Source of the DNA: Siphonodentalium dalli
Taxonomy: Eukaryota; Mollusca; Scaphopoda; Gadilida; Siphonodentaliidae
Length of the DNA: 64,000 nt
Assembly (NCBI GenBank): GCA_032622095.1
Contig: CP136061.1
Coordinates: 90,433,745-90,497,744 of the forward strand
Direction: 5' to 3'
This document shows positions 53,600 through 64,000 of this stretch, piece after piece. Under the pieces are notes generated by a model. That model was not told the origin of the DNA and did not search any database. It was given only the letters and a program-made list of their open reading frames with translations. Numbering within the stretch: the stretch's first letter is position 1; each line of letters begins with the position of its first letter. A program made the translations under genes and the position numbers.

Positions 53600-53997
53600 T
53601 TAAGTATTTATAGATCCCTATCACCAAATATATCACTATCAAGCAAATTAAAATTTATGTAGCCCTTGAACAATGTCAGCATTTTGTATTAATGACCAAA
53701 AATATCATGACTACCCTGAAGCTATGGTTCTTTAAGAGGGAACACCTGCAGATTGACTGTCCTGGCCAGTGCCTCATCTTGCATGCCAAATTATTTGGAC
53801 ACTTTTATTATTCTACTTGTGGGTCCAGATTATAGCCTCCTTCTTGACATTATAGGATAATGTCCCTTGGTCCCCATAAAAGTCAGCTGACCTCTTCTGG
53901 TCTCAGCATGTTATGGCCATAAAACCAATGATTGAATGAAGGGTGTGCATGGTCAATGAGGAACACTTCATTATATCCAGACCACATGGTGCCATAA
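53600..53997. other. Intronic stretch without recognised feature
   Basis: Nothing recognised. Confidence 0.4.
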
Positions 53998-55116
53998 AAC
54001 ACACAGGACAAGTGTGATCAGCTAAGTGTGAGCCACAAAATATCTCCAAACATGGTCCATGGGTAATAACTGTCCCTGGTCATTCTGTCGATTTTCTCAA
54101 TTCATCCCTTGATCTTTGATATCCTTAAGTTCAAAACATGAACATACCATACCGTAGGTCGTTTATTGAAGTTATTATATGAACATTTTCCTCCAATAAA
54201 TAGGACTCATTGTGTACTTTTATAATCTGTGGTCTGCTTTTATTTTTCCTGAAAAATACACAGGACAAGTGTGATCAACCAAGCGTGAGCCACAAAATAT
54301 CTCCAAACATGGTCCATGGGTAATAATTGTCCCTGGCCATTCTGCCGATTTTCTCAATTCATCCTTGGTCTTTGATATTCAAAAGTTCAACAGTTGACCA
54401 TACCATAGGTCATTTGTTGAAGTTATCTGATCATTTCCCTCCAATAAATAGGACACCTTTTGCAATTTTATAATCTGTCGTCTGCTTATTTTTCCTGAAA
54501 AAACACACAGGACAAGTCTGACCAACCAAGTGTGGGCTACAAAATATCTTCAAACAGGGTTTAACCCTTTGAGTGCCAGATCCGATTTTTGTATCAACCC
54601 ATATACCCTGTGCCAATGCATTCTCTTATATATGCGAGTCGACCATAGGTCGCCTCGCATATATAAGAGAATGCATTGGCCTAACAAATTTTCATCATTT
54701 GTTATTATTTTTTACAATTTTTTGTAGGTTTAGTGCCAAGGAATCTTACGTTTTTCATGGACATAAAAATTATTACTGTGAATACTTGGTGATAGTTTTG
54801 AGTTATAACATTCCCCTAAGGTTTTAACCAGTTTGTTTTGAAATTCGCTATAGCATGCTTAAGCATACCCAAAAAAAAAAAATTTAAACATTTTTTAGGG
54901 CCGATTTTACAGACCGTAAATTAGGGCCGATGAGATCGGCCCCTGGCACTGAAAGGGTTAAGGGCAATAATTTGTGGAGTCATTGTCCCGGGCCATTTTG
55001 CTGATTTTCTCATTCATTCTTGATCTTTGATATTAGCCATTTCTGTATATACTCATTGACAAGTAGTTCACAAAGGAAATGTTCAGATAATAAGTTCAAC
55101 AAATGACCATACCATA
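53998..55116. repeat. About 245-bp tandem array, third unit interrupted
   Basis: Units at 53998, 54250 and 54500, each beginning AACACACAGGACAAGTGTGA-like, then ATCTCCAAACATGGTCCATG, CTGTCCCTGGTCATTCTG and GTAGGTCGTTTATTGAAGTT. The third unit stops at 54560, is interrupted by family C copy 2, and resumes at 54962. Confidence 0.8.
54561..54961. mobile_element. MITE family C, copy 2, nested in the 245-bp array
   Basis: TTAA at both ends (ACAGGG-TTAACCC and GGGTTAA-GGGC). One complete P2 hairpin at 54613-54680 next to one end; the rest carries GGGCCGATGAGATCGGCCCC near the other end. Confidence 0.85.
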
Positions 55117-55218
55117 CAGTAATGCCCTAAATAATCGACTCCTTAACCACAACAGAACTATGGGTAACTTTTCAGGATTTAGTCTGAAATATGGCTTGTT
55201 GCCATTCATCGGAAAGCC
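55117..55218. mobile_element. P1 hairpin copy 16, left arm only
   Basis: Left end to GAAAGCCCTCAG; the right arm is absent and family C copy 3 starts 15 bp later. Confidence 0.8.
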
Positions 55219-55232
55219 CTCAGCCATTGAGA

Positions 55233-55446
55233 TTAACCCTTTCAGTGCCAAGGCGATTTTTGTATCAACCCATATTTCCTTGATCATTTTTCAATTTTAT
55301 TGATTATAATAATGTGAAACATTGATGGAAAGAGCTCTTAGAGCACTTTCCATCAATGTATCACATTATTATAATCAATAAATTCGAAAAATGATCAAGG
55401 AAATATGGGTTGATACAAAAATCGGACTTGGCACTGAAAGGGTTAA
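55233..55446. mobile_element. MITE family C, copy 3, itself a near-perfect snap-back
   Basis: TTAACCCTTTCAGTGCCA.. to its complement with TTAA on both sides. The arms (TATCAACCCATATTTCCTTG, ATGATCATTTTTC.., TTGATTATAATAATGTG) pair along nearly the whole ~107 bp. It lacks the P2 hairpin. Confidence 0.85.
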
Positions 55447-56030
55447 TAACCCACTTATTTTTGCTTTTGGGATTGGGAAAATTATAAATATTCACATTGA
55501 CACACAAAAAAGACGGCAAAGACGTTTTTATTTTGGCCTAAGCAGGGCCCAGTTGACCAGGGGTGACTACCGGGAGCTATCATTTCTATGGAGTCTGATA
55601 CTAAGACTATACTACTATGGTCCTCAGAAGAAAAACTTACTGTCCTCCACTGGCACTGTTGCAATTACCCATGATTCTCAGCAATTACCCATGATTCTCA
55701 CCTGTGTTTTCTGACTGAAGACTGGAATCCATAAAACAGAAGAAGACCATGCCTGTCATAATTACCCATTAGATAAAAGATATTTGCGATGTTTGAGCGT
55801 GGCACAGCTGAGGTTTATGCTGCGTTATGATTGCCGACAGTAAGTGGCGGACTCAATTACATGTTTAATTAGGAGCAGTTACCTCCCTTAAAAATCTCAT
55901 TATTCTACAATCCTGGCTGTTTAATGAACAGCCCCATGAATCACCTGCAAATTAACACCTGGATCCCAAATTTTAAGGTGGCGCTGAATGCCACTGATGT
56001 GACCAATATTTAAAAGAAAATATTGGCCCA
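55447..56030. other. Intronic stretch without recognised feature
   Basis: CAGCAATTACCCATGATTCTC is duplicated in tandem around 55660-55700. Nothing else recognised. Confidence 0.4.
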
Positions 56031-56032
56031 AC

Positions 56033-56156
56033 AATGTAAGCCATTGCATTTTCTTATATATGTGAGGCTCTCTATGGAAACTCGCATATATAAGAGAATG
56101 CACTGGCACAGGATCTTTAATGCTGCACCAACACGTCTACAGTTATGAAAGGGATA
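56033..56156. mobile_element. MITE family D, copy 6, right half
   Basis: One P2 hairpin (56041-56107), then AGGATCTTTAATGCTGCACC and ATGAAAGGGATAA; the left half is absent. Confidence 0.7.
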
Positions 56157-56514
56157 AGAGCCTACTTCCTGGTGAAAACATTGTTTATGAGTGACCACCA
56201 AACTATGATGGTTAATAAGTTCCTTAATGGTGCTTCAAATCTCGGTCTTTTTAAGGTGTTCCCTGACCTTGGACAAGGGACTTCAGTATGTCATTTTTGG
56301 CTAATTTCAGGACATTAAATAATGTTTTTAGCATATTGTATCACAATTTATTGACAAGAATAGGTCTCTTTTTTATGGTACCCTGATATAAATTTAAAAA
56401 GGGAACTGATGTAGAATAGTTGAAGACAAATGTACTGAATGTCTCTATTTCTACAATTTGGGAATTTCTAATTGAGGCATTAGAACGGTTCAACTCTGTC
56501 TTGTTTGAATTTAT

Positions 56515-57400
56515 ATTCACCAGAAATATGCAGAAAAAATCCAACAAATTATCAGGAAAAAAACTAGATTACTCCTGTTTAGTGTGGTAAGAAGGACTGG
56601 GCATCAAGAGAGATACAGTTAAGCGCATATGACAAGTGGCATGTTTTCTTACATTAACTTGCTACAGGCACACTATGTTCACAAGGTCAGTTAACTGTTT
56701 ACAACTCAAGGGTTTACAATATTTAATGTTGAGAAATCCCATTCAACCTATATGGATATTAACCCTTCAATGATTGGTGCTTCCTGAAATTTTGTGAAAA
56801 CCATGTGCCAATGCATTGTCTTATATATGCGAGTCTCCCATAGGGAGCATCACATATATAAGAGAATACATTGGCTTAATAATATTTACCTTGTCCTTTT
56901 AAGCCAGTTAATTCTCTTATATAGTTGAGGCTCCATATGGGAGACTCACATATATAAGAGAATGCACTGGCACAGGCTCTTTAATGTTGCACCAGCGCAG
57001 CTCCTGTCATGAAAGGGTTAATGGAAGTTTGTTACTGAATAATTCAATTAATCTATTAGTTTGAAGATTTAGCCTCGTACTGAATGTCTTCGTTAATTTT
57101 ATAATTTAGAACCATAGGTAAATACATAATTTGACTCATTAGCAATCTGAATCTGCTAATATGTCTTGATTATAGTTATGCTAATTTATATGTACGTTAT
57201 TTCCCTCCCATTCACCAGAAATATGCAGAAAAAACTTTGAAAAAAATCAGAAAAATCCAGCAAATTAGCACAGAAAAACTGCATATTACGCCTCTTTAGC
57301 GTATTAAGAAGAACTGAGCATCAACACAGATACAGTTAAGCACATATGACTGGTGGCATGTTTTCTTACATTTCTCTTGCTACAGGCACACTTCAGTGAT
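56515..57400. repeat. Direct duplication around a family D MITE
   Basis: The segment 56520-56680 (CACCAGAAATATGCAGAAAA, ACAGTTAAGCGCATATGACA, GTGGCATGTTTTCTTACATT) recurs in diverged form at 57217-57395. Confidence 0.7.
56759..57021. mobile_element. MITE family D, copy 7
   Basis: TTAA at both ends; left TTAACCCTTCAATGATTGGT, right GTCATGAAAGGGTTAA; two P2-type hairpins (56807-56876, 56901-56969). Confidence 0.8.
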
Positions 57401-57599
57401 AAACGAGCATGCCAGGTGCTTCCAGATCCTAGTCTTACTTTTGTATATCACTCACAGCATTCCCCCTATTCTTATGATGTTCTGTGTTTTCAAAGAAAAC
57501 CTTCTCCCTGACTGGCTGAACTCATTTCTATCTCTCTGGAACTCTGAGCTGTAACTGTTATGAGGTCTTCAACTCATAGAAAATAACTCATTAACACAT

Positions 57600-57840
57600 C
57601 ACATCCACATATTTGTCCCAGAATCAGTTGCAAGGGGGGTAGGGGTGGGGGAAAGCAGGGGAGGGTCGGGGAGACCTACATACCCCCTGTTGGGGAGGGT
57701 TAGCCCCCCCCAATCTTGGAAATCTGCAATGTTCAGCCCGATAGCTTCCAGGATCCTATAGCCCCCCCCCCCCCCCTGTCGGGGATTGTAGCCCCTGCAT
57801 CGGGGAAATCCTGGCAATACCACTGGGGGCAAGTGGAGAG
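57600..57840. repeat. G/C-run-rich low-complexity stretch
   Basis: GGGGGGGTAGGGGTGGGGG-like runs and a run of about 15 C near 57762-57777, sharing TGTCCCAGAATCAG with the array at 58318. The minus-strand frame is Gly/Pro-rich low complexity. Confidence 0.6.
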
Positions 57841-57929
57841 GGGATGAGGGATTTGGGTTGAATGAGATAATAATGGGTATGACTAAGTATCATTATTATG
57901 AGGTCTTCAACTCACAGAAAATAACTCAT

Positions 57930-58300
57930 TAAACCTTTCACGACTGGAGCTTCCTAAACTCAAAACTTTAACACTTCCATGACTGGAGCTTCCTGAAATT
58001 TTGCGAAAACCCTTTGCCAAAGCATTCTCTTATATATGCGGGGTCTCCCAATATTTACTAAATTGATCTTGTAAGCATTCTCTGAAATTTTAGGAAAACC
58101 CTGTGCCAGTGCATTCTCTTATATATGTAAGTCTCTCATAGGGAGCCTCACATATAACAGAATACATTGGCCTTACAATATTTACCTTGACCTTGTAAGC
58201 TAATGCATTCCCTATGGGAGACTCGCATTTATAAGAGAGAGCACTAGCTCAGGATCTTTAATGCTGCACCAGCGCAGCTTCTGTCATGAAAGAGTCAACA
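57930..58300. mobile_element. MITE family D, copy 8, rearranged
   Basis: The left end module is duplicated (CGACTGGAGCTTCCT.. and CATGACTGGAGCTTCCTG), and the P2 arms are scattered (58014-58050, 58107-58170, 58197-58245), ending at ATGAAAGAGTCAA. Confidence 0.6.
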
Positions 58301-58317
58301 CAATCACTTACTCATAG

Positions 58318-58620
58318 CTGTCCCAGAATCAGGTGCATGGGGTAGGGTTGGGGGCATGTCGGTAGGGATTTTGGGTGGATGGGGTAGGGTTGGGGGCATG
58401 TCGGTAGGGATTTTGGGTGGATGGGGTAGGGTTGGGGGCATGTCGGTAGGGATTTTGGGTGCATGGGGTAGGGTTGGGGGCATGTCGGTAGGGATTTTGG
58501 GTGGATGGGGTAGGGTTGGGGGCATGTCGGTAGGGATTTTGGGTGCATGTAGGTAGGGATTTTGGGTGCATGTAGGTAGGGATTTTGGGGGCATGTCGGT
58601 AGGGATTTTGGGTGAATGGG
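58318..58620. repeat. About 42-bp minisatellite
   Basis: About five long units of GGGGCATGTCGGTAGGGATT followed by TTGGGTG(G/C)ATGGGGTAGGGTT, then shorter ~24-bp units. All Pro-rich frames on the minus strand come from this array. Confidence 0.9.
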
Positions 58621-58661
58621 AATGGAATACCCCTAGAAAGTAGAGCTGGAACTCTAAAACT

Positions 58662-58903
58662 TTAATCCTTCCATGACATTTGCGAAAACTCCCAAAGCAT
58701 TGTCATATATATGCGAGTCTCCCATAGGGAGCCTCACATATATAAGAGAATACATTGGCCTGACAATACTTACGTTGACCTTGTAAGCCAGTGCATTCTC
58801 TTATATATGCGAGGCTCCCTGTGGGAGACTCACATTTTAGAGAATGCACTGGTACAGGTTCTTTAATGCTGCACCAGCGCAGCTCCTGTCATGAAACGGT
58901 TAA
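58662..58903. mobile_element. MITE family D, copy 9
   Basis: TTAATCCTTCCATGACA left, GTCATGAAACGGTTAA right; two P2 hairpins (58692-58760, 58788-58852), the first with a clipped left end. Confidence 0.8.
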
Positions 58904-58983
58904 GCTCTGAGATCTACGGTCTATCTACATTTGGAACTCAAGACATAGAAAATCATTTATTAGTATTAAATCACTTCCACATA

Positions 58984-59196
58984 CAGTAATGCCCTAATTA
59001 ATCGACTCCTTAACCACAGCAGAATTATGGGTAACTTTTCAGGATTTAGTCGGAAATATGGCTTGTTGCCATTCATCGGAAAGCTCTCGCTGAGAGCTTT
59101 CCGATGAAACACAACAACCCATATTTCCGACTAAATCCTGAAAAATTACCCATAATTCTGCTGTGGTTAAGTGGTCAATTAATTAGAGCATTACTG
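58984..59196. mobile_element. P1 hairpin copy 17
   Basis: Full length with TA at both ends; the right arm has AACACAACAACCC in place of the usual TGGCAACAAGCC. Confidence 0.9.
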
Positions 59197-59579
59197 TAGT
59201 TGCTCTAGAAATTCATGTCCTGAGGACACATGAAACATAATCTTTTATTAATTTCCCCGCCATTTATATGAAAATGAAATATGAGTTTACTTGTCTTCAC
59301 TTCAATTATTTCCAACCCACATTATTTCCGCGTTATTTCCTCATATAGGAATCTCGGGCAACAGATGGGGGCACCACCTCTATTGTAAAGTCATTTCCAT
59401 AATCCTCTTGACTCAGATTCGGCTGCTGGTCGACAAACAATGGTCGCCAATCTCTCCACATCAGTTTGTTAACAGCCTCATTTAGTAACTGATGGTAATT
59501 AGTAATGTAGGACAGCGAATATCACCTGTCAACCATTATATACCGCCTGATTCAAATTTATATCAAAAGCTTAAATAGG

Positions 59580-59785
59580 TTAAAGTGATGTAAAACACTC
59601 CCTTAGGGTAACAAATAGAAATGTAGAATAATCATGCTCAAAGTAGTTATTTTTACGAATATTAATCCAGATTTACAACACGCACCGTCATTCTTATATA
59701 TTAATAACATGCAATGACTCTCGATGGCGAAATAATTTGCATTGGTTTATTGCCGATAGTTCCTTCCCGGATCAGGATGTAAATA
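59580..59785. mobile_element. MITE family E, copy 3, right end missing
   Basis: TTAAAGTGATGTAAAACACT start; family similarity until GATCAGGATGTAAATATT, then lost. Confidence 0.75.
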
Positions 59786-60204
59786 TTTGTTTTCTGTATT
59801 AAAATTTGATATCGTTTCATTTGTGCCAGTTAAATATTTTAATCGGTGGTCAAGTAAAAATTGCACCTGTATATATAGGCTATGGAAAGAAAATCTAGAG
59901 CTGTGGTCTCTCTGGAACGTTAATGGTACTACATAGTTTTGATTATCAAAATGAAGTGAAAGCAGTGCGTGAAGTTTAAAAATAATTTCATCATGTTAAG
60001 ATAAAGATAACGCAATATCCCTTTTCTGGACAGTCACCTGTTATTCCGTTTACAATCATAGAATGTCAGTGATACAAATGGTGCAATATTTGCTCGGCTT
60101 CCGAGTTTTGTGTTCAAAGTTATATTTTTCATGACTTATTTTTCTGGGAAATGTAATACTTGCAGAAAGATAGTTTATGTATTTATCAATATATTTGATA
60201 CCGG

Positions 60205-60284
60205 TGGGGGGGGGGGGGGGGGGGTGGGGGGGGGGGGGTGGGGTACAGTAATGCCCTAAGTAATCAACTCCTTAACACAGCAGA
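60205..60284. repeat. Long G-run followed by a P1 stub
   Basis: About 37 bases almost entirely G (interrupted by T), then TACAGTAATGCCCTAAGTAA and about 20 more bases of P1 left arm before similarity stops. Confidence 0.8.
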
Positions 60285-60618
60285 AGTTTATGTGCAGAGA
60301 ATAGTAAGTAGTTTTATAGTAAAGAACATAGCACTATAATAGTGTACCTCACATTCTGATGATATATCCAGATGTATTCACGGACTTAGCTGATCCAGGT
60401 TGTAAACTTGTATTGTATAATTAATCTGCAAACTTGTGAAGTGAAATCGTTTGTAGATATCTAACATCTCTTTAAAATTACACCGGCATTCATATCGCTT
60501 TCTTTTGGAGAGTTTTTTGCTTTGGGCAATGAGATCACTTTTAGACTGGTTTCTGTCATCGACTGCCCATTAGCCGCTGATGGTTTATAATTGCCGGTAA
60601 TTACTGCTTTATAATACA

Positions 60619-60885
60619 CTACTCATGAATAATGTGCAGAATCTTAACGAGCGGAGACTGATCACCGAGATTAAATTTCAATGTTTGACTCACAACATTC
60701 TGCATGTGAGGTTTGTTTCGGATGAATCTCCTCTTCTCGGCCATATCACGATTTGTCAGTTTTATTGGGGGAACAAAGCCTTGTGGAGGGTTAATTTCAC
60801 GGGAAAATGACTCCAATTGCACATTGAAAAAACTCTCAGTAAACAACTGATTCAATTGTTTATTTTCATCACCTAAATAGTCCAT
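60619..60885 (-). CDS. Unrecognised 88-residue open frame
   Basis: It begins with a true ATG and is open 11 codons further upstream. The composition is mixed and protein-like (for example EKRRFIRNKPHMQNVV), without repeats. No splice context or family recognised, and it lies inside the presumed testin-like intron on the opposite strand. It could be a fragment of a processed gene or chance. Confidence 0.2.
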   Translation of the reverse strand: MDYLGDENKQLNQLFTESFFNVQLESFSREINPPQGFVPPIKLTNRDMAEKRRFIRNKPHMQNVVSQTLKFNLGDQSPLVKILHIIHE

Positions 60886-61261
60886 AGGTACAGAGATAAT
60901 GTATTTACAATATATACACCTTATTTACAATATGACTGACGACTTTTCCCAGATTAAGAAATCTTGTCTATGATTTCTGTATGAATAAATAAAACATCAT
61001 TTTTGGGAATTGAACCAGCTACTGATGGCCTGATATCAATATAATTCGGACATTGATAGAAATTTTCCTTCTAGAGTTTGTAGCTGCTTGCCCTTCTAAT
61101 GTTTATACTGTGTTAGAAAACTTAGATAATGGTTTATCAAATGAAAAATTTATGTGAAAAGTTTAAAAAAAATTCAACCTTTGTGATCAAATGAAAATAA
61201 GCAGCATATGTATTTGATGCTTCAATTAGGAGGCAATAAAACAGTGTTGAAATTAAAGCCA

Positions 61262-61450
61262 TAAGGAAGTTACTAGTATTACACAACAGTAGTTTTACAT
61301 AAATTTACATGTTTGTTTGACCACAGCCTGTTATGGGAATCTTTCATCAAGATAGGGAAACTTCAAAGGCACCTTATCATTGTAATTTGTCAGAGGTCCC
61401 AAGTGTCCCACCACTCCTCTACAATGTTATCAGTGTAACACATTTTATCC
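61262..61450. repeat. Direct duplication, copy 1
   Basis: About 188 bp (GGAAGTTACTAGTATTACAC through AATGTTATCAGTGTAACACA) repeated nearly unchanged at 61828-62013. Confidence 0.9.
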
Positions 61451-61469
61451 CTGTTTCTAAGTAAATCTT

Positions 61470-61680
61470 ACCCTTGGTTGATGTGTATATTTCCATAATT
61501 CTGACATTGGTTGATGTGTATATTTCCATAAATTCTGACATTGGTTGATGTGTATAATTCCATAATTCTGACATCCGTTGTGTATATTTCTATAATTCTG
61601 ACATTGGTTGATGTGTATATTTCCATAAATTCTGACATTGGTTGATGTGTAAATCTACATAATTCTGATATTGATAGAAC
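61470..61680. repeat. 33-bp minisatellite
   Basis: Six to seven units of ACATTGGTTGATGTGTATAT followed by TTCCATAA(A)TTCTG, lying between the two copies of the 188-bp duplication. Confidence 0.9.
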
Positions 61681-61827
61681 TATAGAAAACTAAGGCAGAC
61701 AATGGTAAATCAAATTAAATGTTTATGTGAAAAGCAGTGAAAAGTTTGTGGTCAAATAAATACCACTAAGCAGCATATGTATTTAATGCTTTAGAAGGCA
61801 ATAAAACAAAGTGTGAAATTAAATTCT

Positions 61828-62013
61828 TAAGGAAGTTACTAGTATTACACAACAGTAGTTTTACATAAATTTACATGTCTGTTTGACCACAGCCTGTTAT
61901 GGGAATCTTTCATCAAGATAGGGAAACTTCAAAGGCACCTTATCATTGTAATTTGTCAGAGGTCCCAAGTGTCCCACCACTCCTCTACAATGTTATCAGT
62001 GTAACACATTTTA
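61828..62013. repeat. Direct duplication, copy 2
   Basis: Counterpart of 61262-61450, offset about 566 bp. The sequence upstream of each copy (AAGCAGCATATGTATTT..) is also shared in diverged form, so the duplicated unit is larger than the near-identical core. Confidence 0.9.
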
Positions 62014-63100
62014 TTATCAGTGTGTGTAAGGTTACACCTGATCTTATCTAACAAGATGGTCTCTTATCAGTGTTGTCCATTGTTTGTTTTCTCACTTTAT
62101 TACTGGATAATTAGACAGGATGGTCCCTAGGGTTTCTAAGCAACCAGGTGGTAAATAAAGGCCTGGGGTTGTCTACCTTTCATCCACAGGAAGTGCTTGA
62201 ATGACATATTAAATTTGTCCCCCAATGATCTAATTACGACCTGAATGGTCTTGACTTCTATGACCACCAACCTTACCTGAGTTCGGGACATGGTTAGTAA
62301 TTAGTTGTACCTGTACTCATTAATTAGGTTAATTATAACAACCTCGGCCTCCTCATGTCAGTTTATGGTTCAGAGGATGACATCACTATTCACTATCTAA
62401 GACTCTACTCATTGTCCTTGTGTATGGTTAATAGTTCAAATGTTAAATAGTTTTCCAGACAAACCCCCCCCCCAGAATCAAGTTAGGCCAACATTAGCTG
62501 TCCAGCGATGACAAAGCTGGTTTGAATCCCAATAAGCACATTTCCGTTCCACGCATAGGGAAGATAACCTGAATCGTGTATCTGGGCAAGTTTATCTGTT
62601 GATTTCCATGGTCAGCAGTTTCCACTTATGGAGTAGAGAGTGATTCGCTTCCCGGGGTCAGTTGTTTTCACGTGGAATAGAGTGATTTTCCTGTGAAATT
62701 AACTCTCTGTGTGGTCTTTTCTTCACCCAACGTCTTGATTTGGCCCAGTGGCTGAAACGACGATAAACCTGAATATATTGTTTTTGCTGAACATTGTTGG
62801 GGGGGGGGGGGGGGGGGGTGTAGCTGGGCTTGCAATGATTGGCCAGCGACTCCTGGTTGGTAGTTGTTTTACTTGTTTACAGGAAACAGTATGTGAGGGA
62901 CTTAGCATATTTAAAGAAGTAGTTACCCGCGATCAAAACAGTAGTACCATAAGCCTGTTAGGTGGTGTATATGATTAGGCTGGGGTACAGACATCATTGT
63001 ATGGGGGATATTCCCATCTAGACATTCCTATCATTGCCAAAGGAAATTGGTAATAGTAAATCACCCTCTGACAGTCATTATAAATGCATTACTTGATTCG
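62014..63100. other. Intronic stretch; possible SINE head and a G-run
   Basis: TTAGGCCAACATTAGCTGTCC with B-box-like GGTTTGAATCCC (62487-62560) may be a degraded tRNA-derived SINE. A run of about 19 G is at 62800-62818. No exon recognised. Confidence 0.4.
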
Positions 63101-63149
63101 AGAATTCCTGCACCAGACCTTCATTAATTTACTGGAGTTTTACCTGCAT

Positions 63150-64000
63150 AGAAAATTAGCATAAAACATTTTCACTGACATGGATATTAGGATTTAGATA
63201 ATGTCCAAGCTAACAAATCTCCAGTCTGAAACCACCTCACGAATGATAAATGTACGTCAGCGGTCTATACCTAACATTGTCTGGCCAGAACAATTTGTAC
63301 ATGGTTGGAGATTGCATGCCTTGAGAACAAAATGAAAAGCATTTTCACTGACATAGATATTAGGATTTAGATAATGTCCATGTTAACAAATCTCCAGTCT
63401 GAAACCACCTCACGAATGATAAATGTACGTCAGCGGTCTATACCTAACATTGTCTGGCCAGAACAATTTGTACATGGTTGGAGATTGCATGCCTTGAGAA
63501 CAAAATGAAAAACATTTTCACTGACATGGATATTAGGATTTAGATAATGTCCATGCTAACAAATCTCCAGTCCAAACTATCACACAAATGATGAATGTAC
63601 GTCAGCAGTCTATACCTGACATGACCAGAATGTTTTATAACTGGGCAGAGATTGGCCAGAGGACAAAACGTAAAACATTTTCACTGACATATGTCGCTAA
63701 CATTGTCTGGCCAGAATGTTTATACCTGGACAGAGAATATATGGCCTGAGAAAAACGAAACCACCAACTTAATGATGAATGTACATCAGCCGTCTATACA
63801 TTTTAAACATCGGCTAGCCAGAACTTTTTACCTGGGCAGATTGTCCTGAGAAATAAAATTCACCACACGTGTGACGATATACATTAGTGGTCTATAACTA
63901 ACATCGTATGGACAGAGCTTGCATACCTGAGAAGAGATTGTCCTGAGAAATAACAAATCCACGTGTGATGAACATCTATACCTAATATTGGCTAGCCAGA
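63150..64000. repeat. About 173-bp satellite array, continuing past the window end
   Basis: Units begin near 63165, 63339 and 63511 with CATTTTCACTGACAT(G/A)GATAT, then TTAGATAATGTCCA, CAAATCTCCAGTC, AATGTACGTCAGCGGTCTAT and CATTGTCTGGCCAGAA. The first two units are almost identical; from about 63600 units become shorter and more diverged. No open frame. Confidence 0.9.

Larger units (their letters stand above)
30880..64000 (+). other. Presumed intron 2 of the testin-like gene, open at window end
   Basis: It begins GTGAGA. I searched by eye for a continuation encoding a Lys-x-Cys-x-x-Cys-x-Cys start or PET/LIM Cys patterns and found none to 64000. If the gene model is right this intron is at least 33 kb and made largely of the repeats listed below. 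An alternative is that the real acceptor is a short exon missed here. Confidence 0.4.

Noticed and set aside
58304-58594. Pro-rich repeated protein frames
   Set aside because: Three overlapping frames of the same 42-bp minisatellite; no gene signals.
62748-62978. Frame spanning the G-run near 62.8 kb
   Set aside because: Held open by the Gly-coding G-run; no domain.

Overview
The window is nuclear DNA of an invertebrate animal. It is AT-rich, crowded with short inverted-repeat transposons and minisatellites, and has intron-bearing coding sequence. Frequent ACATGTACATGTA-type runs and the mix of hairpin MITEs would fit a mollusc or another marine lophotrochozoan, but that is inference and the species cannot be named from the sequence.

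Layout. (1) 1-9.2 kb: no gene. It holds minisatellites, four copies of a TTAA-flanked MITE (family A), fold-back elements at 2348-2526 and 2952-3462, and one snap-back hairpin MITE (P1). (2) About 9.17-15.98 kb: a giant, nearly perfect palindrome with arms of about 3.1 kb around a 0.4 kb spacer. Each arm carries the same compact virus-like cassette, read outward from the centre: a 73-aa basic protein, a micro-ORF overlapping its stop, a 300-aa zinc-finger plus packaging-type ATPase, and a 285-aa zinc-finger protein. Every main ORF has a TATA-like motif about 45 bp before its ATG. This is the most unusual object in the window. (3) 16-26 kb: dispersed repeats, the snap-back MITE G at 17973-18436 (its ends match sequence inside the palindrome arms), SINE pieces, a 125-bp tandem array and a decayed hAT transposon with a BED-finger remnant. 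(4) 26.45-64 kb: the 5' part of a testin-like (PET/LIM) gene. Coding exon 1 is at 26451-26540 and exon 2 at 30788-30879. No later exon was found, so if the gene model is right intron 2 runs past the window end (at least 33 kb).

The presumed intron is filled with repeats: about 17 copies of the ~212-bp snap-back hairpin P1, TTAA-flanked MITE families B, C, D and E, hairpin family P3, and several tandem arrays, ending in a ~173-bp satellite at 63.1-64 kb. One hairpin core (P2, around CCAATGCATTCTCTTATATA) recurs inside several otherwise different MITE families and, as half-hairpins, inside both arms of the giant palindrome.

How the parts relate. The ATPase (Walker A GPTSSGKT, Walker B LVVLDD) resembles the HerA/FtsK (A32-like) genome-packaging ATPases of Maverick/Polinton and adintovirus-type elements. 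No capsid, DNA polymerase B, integrase or protease gene is visible, so the palindrome looks like a non-autonomous or satellite derivative carrying two mirror-image copies of a minimal gene set. Half-copies of P1, P2 and MITE G at the arm ends tie it to the hairpin MITEs of the neighbourhood.
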